IMG/VR virus record: IMGVR_UViG_3300036770_006296
Span: 62,001-126,000 of that record
Direction: 5' to 3' (one strand)
Length of the DNA stretch: 64,000 bases
Source of the DNA: a virus
Shown: positions 23,145 to 31,332 of the stretch, one piece after another
Position numbering within the stretch: the first letter of the stretch is position 1
Layout: every line of letters begins with the position of its first letter
Notes under the pieces: generated by a model
What the model was told of the DNA's origin: nothing
Database searches by the model: none
What the model saw: only the letters and a program-made list of their open reading frames with translations
Made by a program: the position numbers and the translations under genes

Positions 23145-23675
23145 ATGAAAGACACTACCAAAGTTGCAGCATTAGCGGTCACAAGGAACATCGCAGACAA
23201 GCTTTACGAGGGTAACGACGTGAGCAAGCGTATGGGACGCATATTATCTATAACATCTGCCGTGCTGGAAAAGAGCGATGCTCGATTTGATAGAATGCGG
23301 GAAGAGTTACAGAGTGTATACGAGGAGATGTCCCGTGTACATAATAAATTGTATCAGGATTTGGGCGGGCAATTAGGTTCCGGTGAATTCTTCGGAGTGG
23401 ACATTGAGGATCTCGAAGGTAAGACGGATTTAAACTTTAAGCGGCTGGTTGAAGGAATCGATCCCGACGGATTTATGAGTCTTCAGCTTTCCCTTGGAGG
23501 ATTACGAGAGCTCATTGGTAAACTCTCGGCCGGTGTTCCCTTTAGAACCCCAGACTTGATTTTTGCCGAGAGACTACAGTTTGCTCATTGGTTGACGTTC
23601 ATGAGTGTGTACGAGAGTAAGCACCGAGATCGGGTTTTAAAAATAATCTCTAAGTACGATCCAAAAGCTTCTTAA
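23145..23675 (+). CDS. hypothetical early protein
   Basis: 176 residues, helix-rich, no family recognised. Residues ~20-75 could form a coiled coil (SAVLEKSDARFDRMREELQS). A Gly-rich SLQLSLGGLRELIGKL segment follows. The promoter of the next gene overlaps its stop codon, showing how tightly the cassettes are packed. Confidence 0.7.
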   Translation: MKDTTKVAALAVTRNIADKLYEGNDVSKRMGRILSITSAVLEKSDARFDRMREELQSVYEEMSRVHNKLYQDLGGQLGSGEFFGVDIEDLEGKTDLNFKRLVEGIDPDGFMSLQLSLGGLRELIGKLSAGVPFRTPDLIFAERLQFAHWLTFMSVYESKHRDRVLKIISKYDPKAS

Positions 23676-23711
23676 ATCATTTTTTTAATTAAATAGAATT
23701 TTCTACATTTG
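23675..23711 (+). promoter_or_regulatory. early-type 37-bp promoter
   Basis: AATCATTTTTTT to TACATTTG; its first base overlaps the stop of the gene before. Confidence 0.85.
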
Positions 23712-23726
23712 TAAAAACAATCAAAC

Positions 23727-24599
23727 ATGCCAAATCACATTTCTAACATTTTGACTATCGAAGGCGACTCCAAGAGGGTAGCACAGATTAAGAGCGATAT
23801 CATTTCCGTTGATGAGGAAGGGAATATCAGACACATTGATTTCAACAAGATCGTTCCGATGCCGGAGAGTTTGCATATCACGAGTGGCAGCAGTACGAGT
23901 AACGGGCTTGCTATCTTGAAATATCGTGCAGGTGATCCCACGGAGATTAATCAGATAATGGGATATCAATGGGCGACTGAGTTTGCGACCCCGGAGGATT
24001 TAATCAATCATATGCTCGAGAAGGGTACGGCTAATCTCGAAGAGGCTCAGAAGGCTTTGGATAACGAGAAGTTATACGGACACCTAGATTGGTATTCTTG
24101 GAGTATTGCTAATTGGGGTACTAAGTGGAACGCATATGACACCAACGAGAATGAAGACGACGGGATTTATTTCCAGACGGCTTGGAGTAATCCATATCCT
24201 GTCATGGAGGCTTTAAGCCGTAAGTATCCGGATGTTGTGTTTCATGTGAGATTTGCCGACGAGGATTTCGGTCACAATGTGGGCGAGTACAGTTTGGAAA
24301 ACGGAGAGGTTATCTCGGAGAACATTCCCGAGGGTGGTTCCGAGGAGGCTTATGATCTGGCCGCTGATATCACGGGATATGAAAGTTATCTCACTGACCG
24401 TGTGTATGATATCGAAGCAGAGACTATCGACGAGCTTGAGGATTACGAGAAGACTTATATCAAATCGGTTTACAACAAGGGTGTCATTGAAGACTTCCCG
24501 AGAGTTGTGATTGACTACATGTTGGAGTTAGCCGTTGCTGATGAGAACTTCGAGTTAGCTACTCAGCTAAGAGATATGATCGCTTGTAATGACGAGTAA
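23727..24599 (+). CDS. Api92-like (DUF1281-type) phage protein
   Basis: 290 residues. N-terminal MPNHISNILTIEG, then DFNKIVPMPESL, WYSWSIANWGTKWNAYD, FQTAWSNPYPVMEALSRKYP and FADEDFGHNVGEY, the ordered signature of Api92-like proteins with a ferredoxin-like fold. The last ~70 residues are an extra acidic helical tail (TIDELEDYEKTYIK). Known: widespread in phages and plasmids, biochemical role unknown. Confidence 0.88.
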   Translation: MPNHISNILTIEGDSKRVAQIKSDIISVDEEGNIRHIDFNKIVPMPESLHITSGSSTSNGLAILKYRAGDPTEINQIMGYQWATEFATPEDLINHMLEKGTANLEEAQKALDNEKLYGHLDWYSWSIANWGTKWNAYDTNENEDDGIYFQTAWSNPYPVMEALSRKYPDVVFHVRFADEDFGHNVGEYSLENGEVISENIPEGGSEEAYDLAADITGYESYLTDRVYDIEAETIDELEDYEKTYIKSVYNKGVIEDFPRVVIDYMLELAVADENFELATQLRDMIACNDE

Positions 24600-24634
24600 T
24601 CATTTTTTTTAACAACAAACGTTTTCTATATTTA
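24598..24634 (+). promoter_or_regulatory. early-type 37-bp promoter, nearly leaderless
   Basis: AATCATTTTTTT to TATATTTA; five bases separate it from the ATG at 24640. Confidence 0.82.
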
Positions 24635-24639
24635 GGTGG

Positions 24640-25458
24640 ATGGACGATAAATCTAAGATAGTTAGAATGCGAGATATAAGCTTCGATCCCTCCTTATTCG
24701 AAACAATGAGGACGGGAAAGAAGATTGATAACTTGCTAAGCTCTGAAGGTGGATTTACAAGATCCACCAATTTTATTTTGGTGGGTGACCCAGGAATTGG
24801 TAAGAGTACGGTTTCGATGGATATCTTAGCGGATTTAAAGCGGAATGGTTATTCTGTTCTTTTTATCTCTGGTGAGATGGACCGCGTGGATTTATACCGC
24901 TATGTTAAACGATATCCTAAGTTTGCCGATCTCGACATTCTTTTCCTCGGTGAGTACATAGACGAAAATCCGATGAGAGTTATAGAGAGTACACTCGACC
25001 TAGGATACGATGTGGTGCTGATAGATTCATTCATCGAAGTTTGTGACACGGTCAAGGAAGGATGTAAGATCACTTCGAATGCTGCGGAAAAATGGCTGAT
25101 TGATTTAATGCGTAAGAACAATGCGGGTGGCAATTCTAAATCCGCTTACACCTCGTTCCTTTGTATTCAACAGGTTACTAAGGAAGGTGTGTTCGTCGGT
25201 TCGAATAAACTTAAACATAATACGACCGGTATGATGGAGCTTCGATTTACACCAGACGGATCCCGTTTTATTATGTTTACTAAGAACCGAAGAGGCGAGG
25301 TCAACAAGAAATTATACTTCGACCTTTCTTCCACTTCGGATGTAAACTATGAATACGAGACATTTAATATTTCCATAGAGAAAGCCGCAAAACACGTGAC
25401 GTCACGTAAGGATGACGAGGACGAAGAGAACACCACTAGTATATTTTTCGGGATGTAA
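24640..25458 (+). CDS. RadA/KaiC-like RecA-fold ATPase
   Basis: 272 residues. Walker A GDPGIGKST (about residue 49-57), a VLFISGEMD strand as in RadA/DnaB-type ATPases, Walker B VVLIDS (residue ~125-130), a QQV sensor-like strand, and KNRRG, which corresponds to the KNRFG motif diagnostic of RadA. There is no N-terminal zinc finger and no Lon-like C-domain, so it is a core ATPase. Inferred role: branch migration or helicase loading in phage recombination or replication. A DnaB-type helicase is the main alternative. Confidence 0.78.
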   Translation: MDDKSKIVRMRDISFDPSLFETMRTGKKIDNLLSSEGGFTRSTNFILVGDPGIGKSTVSMDILADLKRNGYSVLFISGEMDRVDLYRYVKRYPKFADLDILFLGEYIDENPMRVIESTLDLGYDVVLIDSFIEVCDTVKEGCKITSNAAEKWLIDLMRKNNAGGNSKSAYTSFLCIQQVTKEGVFVGSNKLKHNTTGMMELRFTPDGSRFIMFTKNRRGEVNKKLYFDLSSTSDVNYEYETFNISIEKAAKHVTSRKDDEDEENTTSIFFGM

Positions 25459-25507
25459 TTCCTGCTTTTTTGCATCCCGAGGCCCAAGAGCGATCTTGGG
25501 TTTTTTT
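25449..25507 (+). terminator. double hairpin terminator
   Basis: First hairpin CGGGATG...CATCCCG (25449-25480), then CCCAAGA, GCGA, TCTTGGG and TTTTTTTGTG. Confidence 0.8.
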
Positions 25508-25511
25508 GTGG

Positions 25512-25548
25512 AATCATTTTTTATATTAGAAAATTCTATCTACATTTG
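25512..25548 (+). promoter_or_regulatory. early-type 37-bp promoter
   Basis: AATCATTTTTTA to TACATTTG; followed by a repeat ACAAACAACAAACAAAC leader before 25587. Confidence 0.85.
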
Positions 25549-25586
25549 AATTAGAAACAAACAACAAACAAACGACTATAATTGAT

Positions 25587-25841
25587 ATGGCAAAAAGAAA
25601 GATATCAAGAAAGAAGTTAGAGGAAAGGTTATCAAGGGGTGAGGTTAATTTCTCTTATGAGAAAATCGATGGTACTACACGTAAGGCTAGAGGTACCACT
25701 AATGTTGATTTGATACCTGAGGAGTGGAGACCTACTGGAGGTTCATTAGCGCATGATGGCACTGCGTATTTTGATTTGGATATCCAGGAGTGGCGTTCAA
25801 TTTCGTCGGTTGTTTCTAAGGTTAATCTTTTGGGACTATAA
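25587..25841 (+). CDS. Sm/SH3-like small protein (DUF2693/WYL_2 type)
   Basis: 84 residues. A short basic helix (RKKLEERLSRGEVNF), then a small barrel pattern F-x-Y-x-K-x-D-G-T-x-R-x-A-R-G-T and YFDLDIQEWRSI, matching DUF2693/WYL_2 proteins common in Bacteroidota genomes and their phages. A paralogue lies at 41712. Function unknown; nucleic acid or ligand binding is likely from the fold. Confidence 0.75.
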   Translation: MAKRKISRKKLEERLSRGEVNFSYEKIDGTTRKARGTTNVDLIPEEWRPTGGSLAHDGTAYFDLDIQEWRSISSVVSKVNLLGL

Positions 25842-25851
25842 ATCAAATAAT

Positions 25852-26268
25852 ATGACTAATCGGAAAATTAAACTTAAGTTTTGGAAAATGGTCAGGTGGA
25901 TGGACAGAAAAATGATAAAGCCCACGCCTCTAACCGACACACAGCAAATGGGTGTTAAAATATTTGAAAGAACTGTGTCGATTAAGGATGCTGAAATCTT
26001 TTTCTCCCCCTTGAGCGACTCAATCTATATAGAGGTCGACGACATTTATATTATACTAGAGGGTAGCGATCTTCAAATCATCAACGGGAAATTCAGATAC
26101 GATTTACACTATCCAGATTCGGTTAGATCTAAGCTCGTAAGGAAAGTGCTTAACACGCTGGAGCAAAGAAGAATAGAAGTTGAAAGAAGAATAAAAGCTA
26201 AAAGCGATCGCACACTTAATTCCATAATGGAAGAAATCGAAGATATTCGAAAAGAAAAGGGACAATAG
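25852..26268 (+). CDS. hypothetical early protein
   Basis: 138 residues from the ATG at 25852, chosen because it follows the previous stop by 10 bp; the longer open frame overlaps that gene. Basic at both ends, with a long charged C-terminal helix (RRIEVERRIKAKSDRTL). No family recognised. Confidence 0.68.
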   Translation: MTNRKIKLKFWKMVRWMDRKMIKPTPLTDTQQMGVKIFERTVSIKDAEIFFSPLSDSIYIEVDDIYIILEGSDLQIINGKFRYDLHYPDSVRSKLVRKVLNTLEQRRIEVERRIKAKSDRTLNSIMEEIEDIRKEKGQ

Positions 26269-26290
26269 TTTGTTTTGTTTGTTCATAGAA

Positions 26291-26322
26291 AAGGACCGGG
26301 GTTTTTACTTCGGTCTTTTTTT
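26291..26322 (+). terminator. hairpin terminator
   Basis: GACCG, loop, CGGTC then TTTTTTTGTG. Confidence 0.7.
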
Positions 26323-26354
26323 GTGGTCTGCTGTGTGGTTGCACTGCACATCTC

Positions 26355-26368
26355 CTGAGGAACCCCCG
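26355..26368. repeat. intergenic dyad, variant CTGAGGAACCCCCG
   Basis: First clear copy of a dyad with consensus CTGnGGnnCCnCAG that sits between terminators and promoters throughout 26-61 kb. As DNA it is a near-perfect palindrome; as RNA it could form a five-base-pair stem with a four-base loop. Confidence 0.7.
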
Positions 26369-26395
26369 GAAGGATGCTAAAAAGTTTTCTTGGAA

Positions 26396-26432
26396 AATCA
26401 TTTTTTTCTTTATATAGATTTTTCTACATTTA
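26396..26432 (+). promoter_or_regulatory. early-type 37-bp promoter
   Basis: AATCATTTTTTT to TACATTTA, before 26460. Confidence 0.85.
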
Positions 26433-26459
26433 TTAGGTAACCAAATAAAAAATTATGTC

Positions 26460-27269
26460 ATGAAATTATTTGATGAACGCCAGGTGAAGATGATGAAATA
26501 TCTTTCCTCTGGACTTCCACCACAGAGTAGATGGCGGTACAATCCGGTAACAGACCTTATAGATATAGAGGGGGATTTCAATTGTGGATGGACGGGTTTT
26601 AAAGATTTTAGAGGAGTTAAATTTGGAAAGATCACTGGACATTTCGATTGTTCCGGTATAGGACTCACCAGTTTAATAGGAGCTCCTGAAGAGGTCGGAA
26701 AAGATTTCAATTGTTCGAAAAACAATTTAACTAGTCTTGAAGGTGCACCTAAAAAGGTTGGTTATAGTTTCAATTGTTCAAAAAACTCTCTAGAAAGCCT
26801 AGAAGGAGGTCCTGAATATGTTAGGGGAAATTATGATTGTTCGAGTAATAAGCTCGTTACTCTTAAAGGATCCCCTAAAGCTTTACGCAGGGGGAGTAAA
26901 TTTATTTGCTCCAATAATCTTTTAAAAGATTTAAACGGGTTAATAGATAATGATTTTATGGGATTTTTTACATGTAAACGCAATCCCCTTACTAGTCTGG
27001 AAGGAGCACCAATCAACATAGAACCTTATTGGGATGGAAGTTATGAAGGAAAAATTTCATATTATGGAAATAAAGGTGTTTCGGGAAAGGTGCTCGAATT
27101 AATTCATCTCACGATGATTGAAAAGAAAGTGCCATTTATTATCGCTCTAGGTATTCTTAAGAACGAGATAAAATCGAGCGATCTTAAGAAGCTACTTCCT
27201 TCGGATCAGGAGAACGTAGAAGATGTACTAAAAGGAGCTAGCATGTTAGCTAAATTTGAATCTTTCTAA
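26460..27269 (+). CDS. LRR-like repeat protein, ends KGASMLAKF
   Basis: 269 residues. After an N-terminal YNPVTDLIDIEGDFNC-type cap come about seven ~21-residue repeats of the form F-x-C-S-x-N-x-L-T-S-L-E-G-A-P-x-x-V-G. The C-terminal ~70 residues are helical and end LKGASMLAKFESF, a version of the shared KGxxMLxRFG tail. Four relatives lie at 33151, 39293, 39930 and 44512. Known: similar phage LRR-like proteins exist, function unknown; the fold usually binds proteins. Confidence 0.82.
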   Translation: MKLFDERQVKMMKYLSSGLPPQSRWRYNPVTDLIDIEGDFNCGWTGFKDFRGVKFGKITGHFDCSGIGLTSLIGAPEEVGKDFNCSKNNLTSLEGAPKKVGYSFNCSKNSLESLEGGPEYVRGNYDCSSNKLVTLKGSPKALRRGSKFICSNNLLKDLNGLIDNDFMGFFTCKRNPLTSLEGAPINIEPYWDGSYEGKISYYGNKGVSGKVLELIHLTMIEKKVPFIIALGILKNEIKSSDLKKLLPSDQENVEDVLKGASMLAKFESF

Positions 27270-27270
27270 G

Positions 27271-27307
27271 AATCATTTTTTTATTTAGGTAGATTTTTCT
27301 ATATTTA
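27271..27307 (+). promoter_or_regulatory. early-type 37-bp promoter
   Basis: AATCATTTTTTT to TATATTTA, directly after the stop at 27269. Confidence 0.85.
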
Positions 27308-27331
27308 TGATAACCAATTAAACTTCCAGTT

Positions 27332-27559
27332 ATGGAAATGAACTTCATTAAAGTTATAGACGAGAGAACAAGAGACACAGTAGGATTTGCTGTTGTTGAG
27401 AAAGGCTCTCTGGAAGAGTCAATGATAGTTGACCGCTTCATAGACGAGGGAATGATTTTTGTAGCCTCGAATGAAGAGGAATTTAGTAATTTTGATGGAG
27501 ACTTCGTGAAGAGGTTTGGTAATGGAATGTTTTGTACTCACGCACCAATGGCAGATTAA
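27332..27559 (+). CDS. small hypothetical protein
   Basis: 75 residues, starts MEMNFIKVIDERTRDT, contains DRFIDEGMIFVASNEEEF. No family recognised. One base separates its stop from the next ATG. Confidence 0.65.
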   Translation: MEMNFIKVIDERTRDTVGFAVVEKGSLEESMIVDRFIDEGMIFVASNEEEFSNFDGDFVKRFGNGMFCTHAPMAD

Positions 27560-27560
27560 T

Positions 27561-27833
27561 ATGACAAATAACGAAAGAATAGAGGCTTTAATAGTTGATT
27601 TAGTTGCTAAGAGTCCTTCGCAGGTTAATGTATGTGATTTGTTAATCGACTACATTAAGACTTTAACAAAAGACGAGATTATTGAATTCGTTGACAGAAC
27701 TACAACTGAAGTTTGGCCAGCTAGGTTTGACGAAGAAAGAAGCGGGTGTTTACACAAGGAGACATATGCTGCTGTTCGTCACGAGTCCGGGATGGCTTTG
27801 TACCGATGTAAAAAATGTAACGCCAAGGTATAA
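27561..27833 (+). CDS. small protein with C-terminal zinc-ribbon half
   Basis: 90 residues from the ATG at 27561; the longer frame overlaps the preceding gene. An N-terminal helical part, then CLHKETYAAVRHESG and YRCKKCNAKV: C-x2-C with an upstream Cys/His pair may bind zinc. Its stop codon overlaps the next promoter. Confidence 0.65.
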   Translation: MTNNERIEALIVDLVAKSPSQVNVCDLLIDYIKTLTKDEIIEFVDRTTTEVWPARFDEERSGCLHKETYAAVRHESGMALYRCKKCNAKV

Positions 27834-27869
27834 ATCATTTTTTTCTTTAGATAGAATTTTCTACATTTA
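27833..27869 (+). promoter_or_regulatory. early-type 37-bp promoter, leaderless class
   Basis: AATCATTTTTTT to TACATTTA, four bases before the ATG at 27874. Confidence 0.85.
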
Positions 27870-27873
27870 CAAT

Positions 27874-28164
27874 ATGGAAACATCAGTAATTATAACACCT
27901 AACCCTTATGGCTTCGGAAGGAACTGGAGCTTACTTGTTAAGACGCCAGAACACACCAAGAGTTTTTATCTTGGACAGGACGTAAAGTTTTGTTCGAGAG
28001 TTCTTGGTATGGAGCCAAGAGATGTCGTTGAGGCTATAGGTACTGGAGAGATCTCGGAAGGTCAACCAGGAAATAAGAAGCTCGCCGAGTTTATTTGTGA
28101 GTGTTTAGAATTAAATGAAACCAACGTCATGGAGTTAGAGCCATGGAGTTTAAGCGCAGAATAA
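27874..28164 (+). CDS. small hypothetical protein
   Basis: 96 residues from the ATG at 27874, set by the promoter. Contains a helix pair DVKFCSRVLGMEPRDVVEAI that could be HTH-like. No family recognised. One base before the next gene. Confidence 0.68.
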   Translation: METSVIITPNPYGFGRNWSLLVKTPEHTKSFYLGQDVKFCSRVLGMEPRDVVEAIGTGEISEGQPGNKKLAEFICECLELNETNVMELEPWSLSAE

Positions 28165-28165
28165 T

Positions 28166-28489
28166 ATGGAAAGGATATACGTAGCAATCATTAAAGGACC
28201 TAAGGAATATTTACCAGGAGGCATTAAGTTCGAGAAGTTCGAAATCCATCAACATGAGATAGACGACTTTTTAGAGGATGGCGAAGAGGGAGAGACCGAG
28301 GAGGATGCTATCCAATACTATAAGGAAGAGTATGCTGCGGAGTGGGAGCAACGATGGTGCTCAGTTACTTTCCTGAGTGAGTCTGAGTTTAATTCCCTCT
28401 ATGGAGCGGTTCAGGAATTCTTTATCGACAATGGGGATGACGGAGAAGAGGAAGAGCAAGAAGAAGACGAATGGCAAGATTGGAAGTAA
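28166..28489 (+). CDS. acidic small protein
   Basis: 107 residues; two runs of Glu/Asp (DDFLEDGEEGETEEDA and DDGEEEEQEEDE), the second at the C-terminus. Resembles phage proteins beginning with YVAIIKG but no family can be named. Very acidic phage early proteins sometimes mimic DNA or bind host polymerase; not shown here. Confidence 0.65.
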   Translation: MERIYVAIIKGPKEYLPGGIKFEKFEIHQHEIDDFLEDGEEGETEEDAIQYYKEEYAAEWEQRWCSVTFLSESEFNSLYGAVQEFFIDNGDDGEEEEQEEDEWQDWK

Positions 28490-28499
28490 ATTAAAAAAT

Positions 28500-28724
28500 A
28501 TGAGACAGGTAGATATTAAAATTTCTGGTAGGAAGATCGAAGGCTATCCTACAGTTACAAGAACTATAAAGTTCAATAACGTCGAAGAATTTATATCAAA
28601 GGCGGATGAAGCTATAGACGAAACTGATTTTGGTAAGGTTGATTGCTATGTCGATAACTTTGATAATGTATTTAACGATGAGGAGATTAAGCTTCTAGAG
28701 GAGCAATGGTTTATTATTGAATAA
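28500..28724 (+). CDS. small hypothetical protein
   Basis: 74 residues from the ATG at 28500; acidic, with VDIKISGRKIEGYPTV strands and a terminal helix LLEEQWFIIE. No family recognised. The next promoter starts on its last base. Confidence 0.65.
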   Translation: MRQVDIKISGRKIEGYPTVTRTIKFNNVEEFISKADEAIDETDFGKVDCYVDNFDNVFNDEEIKLLEEQWFIIE

Positions 28725-28760
28725 ATCATTTTTTTAATTAATTAGAATTTTCTATATTTG
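28724..28760 (+). promoter_or_regulatory. early-type 37-bp promoter, leaderless class
   Basis: AATCATTTTTTT to TATATTTG, four bases before the ATG at 28765. Confidence 0.85.
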
Positions 28761-28764
28761 AGAT

Positions 28765-29256
28765 ATGGCAACAAGGAGTAGAATAGGAATAGTAAACGAG
28801 GACGGAACAGTTTCCTCAATATATTGTCACTGGGACGGATACGTATCTCACCACGGTCCACTCTTACTTACGCATTATACAGACCGTGAAAAGGTTAAAG
28901 CCCTTATCGAATTGGGAAGTATTAGTGTCTTAGCTCAACACGTTGAGCCGCCTTCAGTCGTTGACGAGAATGATATCGATGGTAAGAAGGGTGAGAGGAT
29001 GCTTAAGAGATTTGGAGTCATAGGAAAACATTCTTTCTACGATCCACTACCAGGTGTTACTGTTGCTTATCATCGAGACAGAGGAGAGGAATACATCAAA
29101 CCGAGAATTAATAAGTCGCTAGAGGATTATTTTCTAGCAGACAATGAAGAATATGGCTACGTCTTTACCCTTGAGGGTGAATGGCTAGTCAAGTCGGGGT
29201 ACAACGAAAGTGCTCCAATTAGACCAATCGCTGAGGTTTTAGCAGAAGAAACTTAG
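28765..29256 (+). CDS. conserved phage MATRSRIG-family protein with inserted KGERMLKRFG
   Basis: 163 residues. N-terminus MATRSRIGIVNEDGTV, then SIYCHWDGY, LLTHYTDREKVKALIELG and VAYHRDRGEE mark a very widespread phage/plasmid family of unknown function. Between the ALIELGSIS region and the AYHRDRGEE motif it carries KKGERMLKRFGVIGKH, the short peptide that ends other proteins in this window; as I remember the family, this segment is not a usual part of it. Leaderless start. Confidence 0.83.
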   Translation: MATRSRIGIVNEDGTVSSIYCHWDGYVSHHGPLLLTHYTDREKVKALIELGSISVLAQHVEPPSVVDENDIDGKKGERMLKRFGVIGKHSFYDPLPGVTVAYHRDRGEEYIKPRINKSLEDYFLADNEEYGYVFTLEGEWLVKSGYNESAPIRPIAEVLAEET

Positions 29257-29277
29257 TGTTTAATTGGTTTAACGCTG

Positions 29278-29307
29278 AGGGGATCGAGAAATCGGTCCCT
29301 TTTTTTG
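29278..29307 (+). terminator. hairpin terminator
   Basis: AGGGGATCG, loop, GGTCCCT with a G-T pair, then TTTTTTTGTG. Confidence 0.7.
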
Positions 29308-29340
29308 TGTGCTGGTTTTTTTGCAGCATATGCTAGATTC

Positions 29341-29356
29341 CCGGGGGCTCCTCAGG
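29341..29356. repeat. intergenic dyad, variant CCGGGGGCTCCTCAGG
   Basis: Diverged copy with G-T-type mismatch in the arms. Confidence 0.6.
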
Positions 29357-29400
29357 AATCTCCCACGGTTGCGTGGTAATTTTTTTTAGAAATTTCTGGA

Positions 29401-29437
29401 AATCATTTTTTATATTACATAGAAGTTTCTACATTAG
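29401..29437 (+). promoter_or_regulatory. early-type 37-bp promoter
   Basis: AATCATTTTTTA to TACATTAG, before 29463. Confidence 0.85.
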
Positions 29438-29462
29438 CTATGTAAATCAAAAAACGCTACCA

Positions 29463-29813
29463 ATGAAAAGCCATTGTACACACTGCGGAGCCATACATGA
29501 AAGAAAGAGTAAATTCTGCTCAAAGAAATGTAGCGATGCAGCCTACAGAGCCAGTAAGAAAGAGGAACCGATCGAGCCAAAGGCTTCAACATCCGACCCA
29601 GAAGTAGTGGTCGAGAAATTCACCAAAGCATTCGGTTTTCCTGTCAGACTATATTGGAACCGTAGGTTAGAGGGTAAGAACTCCTCTTGCGCTAAAGCCG
29701 GTACAGTACTCGAGTTCGAGCAGATAACAAAAGTGGGCGGCAAGGTGATCTACAGGGTAAGAAGGGGTAAGCGTAACTTCTTTACCTCAAGTCGAGAGAT
29801 TGAGGAAATTTAA
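29463..29813 (+). CDS. zinc-finger plus RVRR-domain protein
   Basis: 116 residues from the ATG at 29463. Residues 1-35: HCTHCGAIHERKSKFCSKKC, a four-cysteine zinc finger, then AYRASKK. The C-terminal ~65 residues match the domain of the genes at 51704, 55657 and 58436: VRL...SSCAKAGTVLEFEQI and YRVRRGKRNFFTSS. It therefore links the zinc finger of 37595 with that domain. Function unknown; nucleic acid binding likely. Confidence 0.75.
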   Translation: MKSHCTHCGAIHERKSKFCSKKCSDAAYRASKKEEPIEPKASTSDPEVVVEKFTKAFGFPVRLYWNRRLEGKNSSCAKAGTVLEFEQITKVGGKVIYRVRRGKRNFFTSSREIEEI

Positions 29814-29833
29814 GAAAGCCATGGGGGCAAAAA

Positions 29834-29862
29834 TAGCCTGGGTTAAACGCCCAGGCTTTTTT
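29834..29862 (+). terminator. hairpin terminator
   Basis: AGCCTGGG, loop, CCCAGGCT then TTTTT. Confidence 0.85.
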
Positions 29863-29866
29863 ATGA

Positions 29867-29903
29867 AATCATTTTTTTAATTAAATAGAATTTTCTACAT
29901 TTA
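29867..29903 (+). promoter_or_regulatory. early-type 37-bp promoter, leaderless class
   Basis: AATCATTTTTTT to TACATTTA, four bases before the ATG at 29908. Confidence 0.85.
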
Positions 29904-29907
29904 CAAT

Positions 29908-30219
29908 ATGAACAAAAGGGAAAACAAAAGAGGTGAGTTATTAGTTTGGCCGGGAATTGGTCCTTGTGGTAGCACGCCAGCGGAAGTTAAAGAATTCGAG
30001 AATTATGTGAGTTCGGAGTTCAACATTAGGGTGGAGTTCGTACAGGATTTGGAACGGAAGGACGGTAACGTCGACACAATCATTCGGGTGTTTGCCGAGG
30101 ATGCTTGGGGATCGGACCTCATCTTTAGAATGTTCTGCGTACATGTGGGGATCTATCCGATTGAAATGATTAGTCGCACAGATTATGATGTTGTTTCGGC
30201 TTCAAAAATTTTCAAATAA
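29908..30219 (+). CDS. small hypothetical protein
   Basis: 103 residues, alpha/beta pattern with RVEFVQDLERKDGNVDT and FRMFCVHVGIYPIEM. No family recognised. Single-gene leaderless cassette; no terminator before the next promoter. Confidence 0.66.
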   Translation: MNKRENKRGELLVWPGIGPCGSTPAEVKEFENYVSSEFNIRVEFVQDLERKDGNVDTIIRVFAEDAWGSDLIFRMFCVHVGIYPIEMISRTDYDVVSASKIFK

Positions 30220-30226
30220 TTTCCAA

Positions 30227-30263
30227 AATCATTTTTTTTATCAAGTAGAATATTCTACTTTAG
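30227..30263 (+). promoter_or_regulatory. early-type 37-bp promoter
   Basis: AATCATTTTTTT to TACTTTAG, before 30292. Confidence 0.83.
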
Positions 30264-30291
30264 CAATGTAAACCAATAAACACAAATAAAA

Positions 30292-31314
30292 ATGGCAAGA
30301 ACAAAAAAAGCAGAAGGGTCGGTAACGACCGAGACAACGGCTAAGAAAGGTCTTAGTGAAGAGACAAAAGCAAAGATCTCTGAGGCGTTAAAACGCAGAA
30401 AGACTTCAGTGGTCGAAGCAGCGGAAGCGCTATCTCCTAAGTTGGTAGCGGATGAGTCCAAAATCAAGGAGGAAGGAAACATCGTTACTCTTAACGACTA
30501 CTTCAAAGTCGAGAAGGGGACTTTCGAGATACTCAAGCACAACATCGGCTATGGTATCAATACGATGCTTATCGGGGCAACGGGTACTGGAAAGACGGAA
30601 GTCGTGGCTAACATCGCTAAGGTGTTCAATGTTCCGCTGACTATCTTCGACATGGGTACAATGACCGATCCTGTAATGGGACTTGTGGGTACTCACGTCA
30701 TCACAGTTGAGAATGGGGTGACTAAGTCGGAGTTCAAACGCTCTCGCTTCTCGGAACTCATTCAGCAACCAGGTATCATACTCTTAGACGAGATCTCCCG
30801 AGCCGGAGCGATGGCTAACAACCTTCTCTTCCCTTGTCTCGACTTCCGTAGAGAGTTACCGATGGAGTACTCGTTCCACGACACAACTCCAATCCCGGTT
30901 CACCCACAGTGCGTATTCTTCTCAACGGCTAACATGGGAAGTCAATATACGGGAACTCACAAATTAGACCGTGCCTTACTTGACCGTTTCATGCTCATCG
31001 AAGTAGACTCGATCAAACCAGAGGACATCATCGCAACACTAACCGCAGAGTTTCCGAAAATCACTAAGACGAAAATCAAGAAGTTGGTAAGCGTGTTCAC
31101 CAAAATCAACAAGGAACACGACGAGTTCAAAATCTCGTTCAACCTCTCAGTTCGTCACCTTAAGACTATCGCCAAATTGGTCTCTAACGGCTTCACAATC
31201 TACGACGGTTATGTCGCTCTTTGTAAAGGTCTCGGTAGTCAAGAAGGTTTGAAAGCGATTAACGCAATCTTGGACGATGCTAAAACCTCAACGGATACAG
31301 ATACAGAATCCTAA
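30292..31314 (+). CDS. MoxR/CobS-type AAA+ ATPase
   Basis: 340 residues. A basic N-terminal ~65 residues precede the AAA+ core: Walker A GATGTGKT (residue ~101-108), Walker B IILLDEIS (~162-169), sensor STANMGS, and an arginine-finger LLDRF. The layout is that of CobS/NorQ/MoxR proteins. Known: these work with VWA-domain partners as metal-chelatase or protein-remodelling pairs, and CobS-like genes are frequent in large phages. The two VWA genes downstream (31434, 33932) are its likely partners. Codons are notably more GC-rich and regular than in the neighbours. Confidence 0.9.
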   Translation: MARTKKAEGSVTTETTAKKGLSEETKAKISEALKRRKTSVVEAAEALSPKLVADESKIKEEGNIVTLNDYFKVEKGTFEILKHNIGYGINTMLIGATGTGKTEVVANIAKVFNVPLTIFDMGTMTDPVMGLVGTHVITVENGVTKSEFKRSRFSELIQQPGIILLDEISRAGAMANNLLFPCLDFRRELPMEYSFHDTTPIPVHPQCVFFSTANMGSQYTGTHKLDRALLDRFMLIEVDSIKPEDIIATLTAEFPKITKTKIKKLVSVFTKINKEHDEFKISFNLSVRHLKTIAKLVSNGFTIYDGYVALCKGLGSQEGLKAINAILDDAKTSTDTDTES

Positions 31315-31332
31315 TTCGTAAGGACTCAACAG

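Noticed and set aside
22733-23215. A 160-codon plus frame starting in the late gene leader
   Set aside because: It runs through the terminator and GC-rich repeats and overlaps 23145 in another frame.
27831-28164. Longer start for 27874 reaching back to 27682
   Set aside because: That start lies inside the preceding gene and upstream of the promoter; the ATG at 27874 fits the leaderless spacing.
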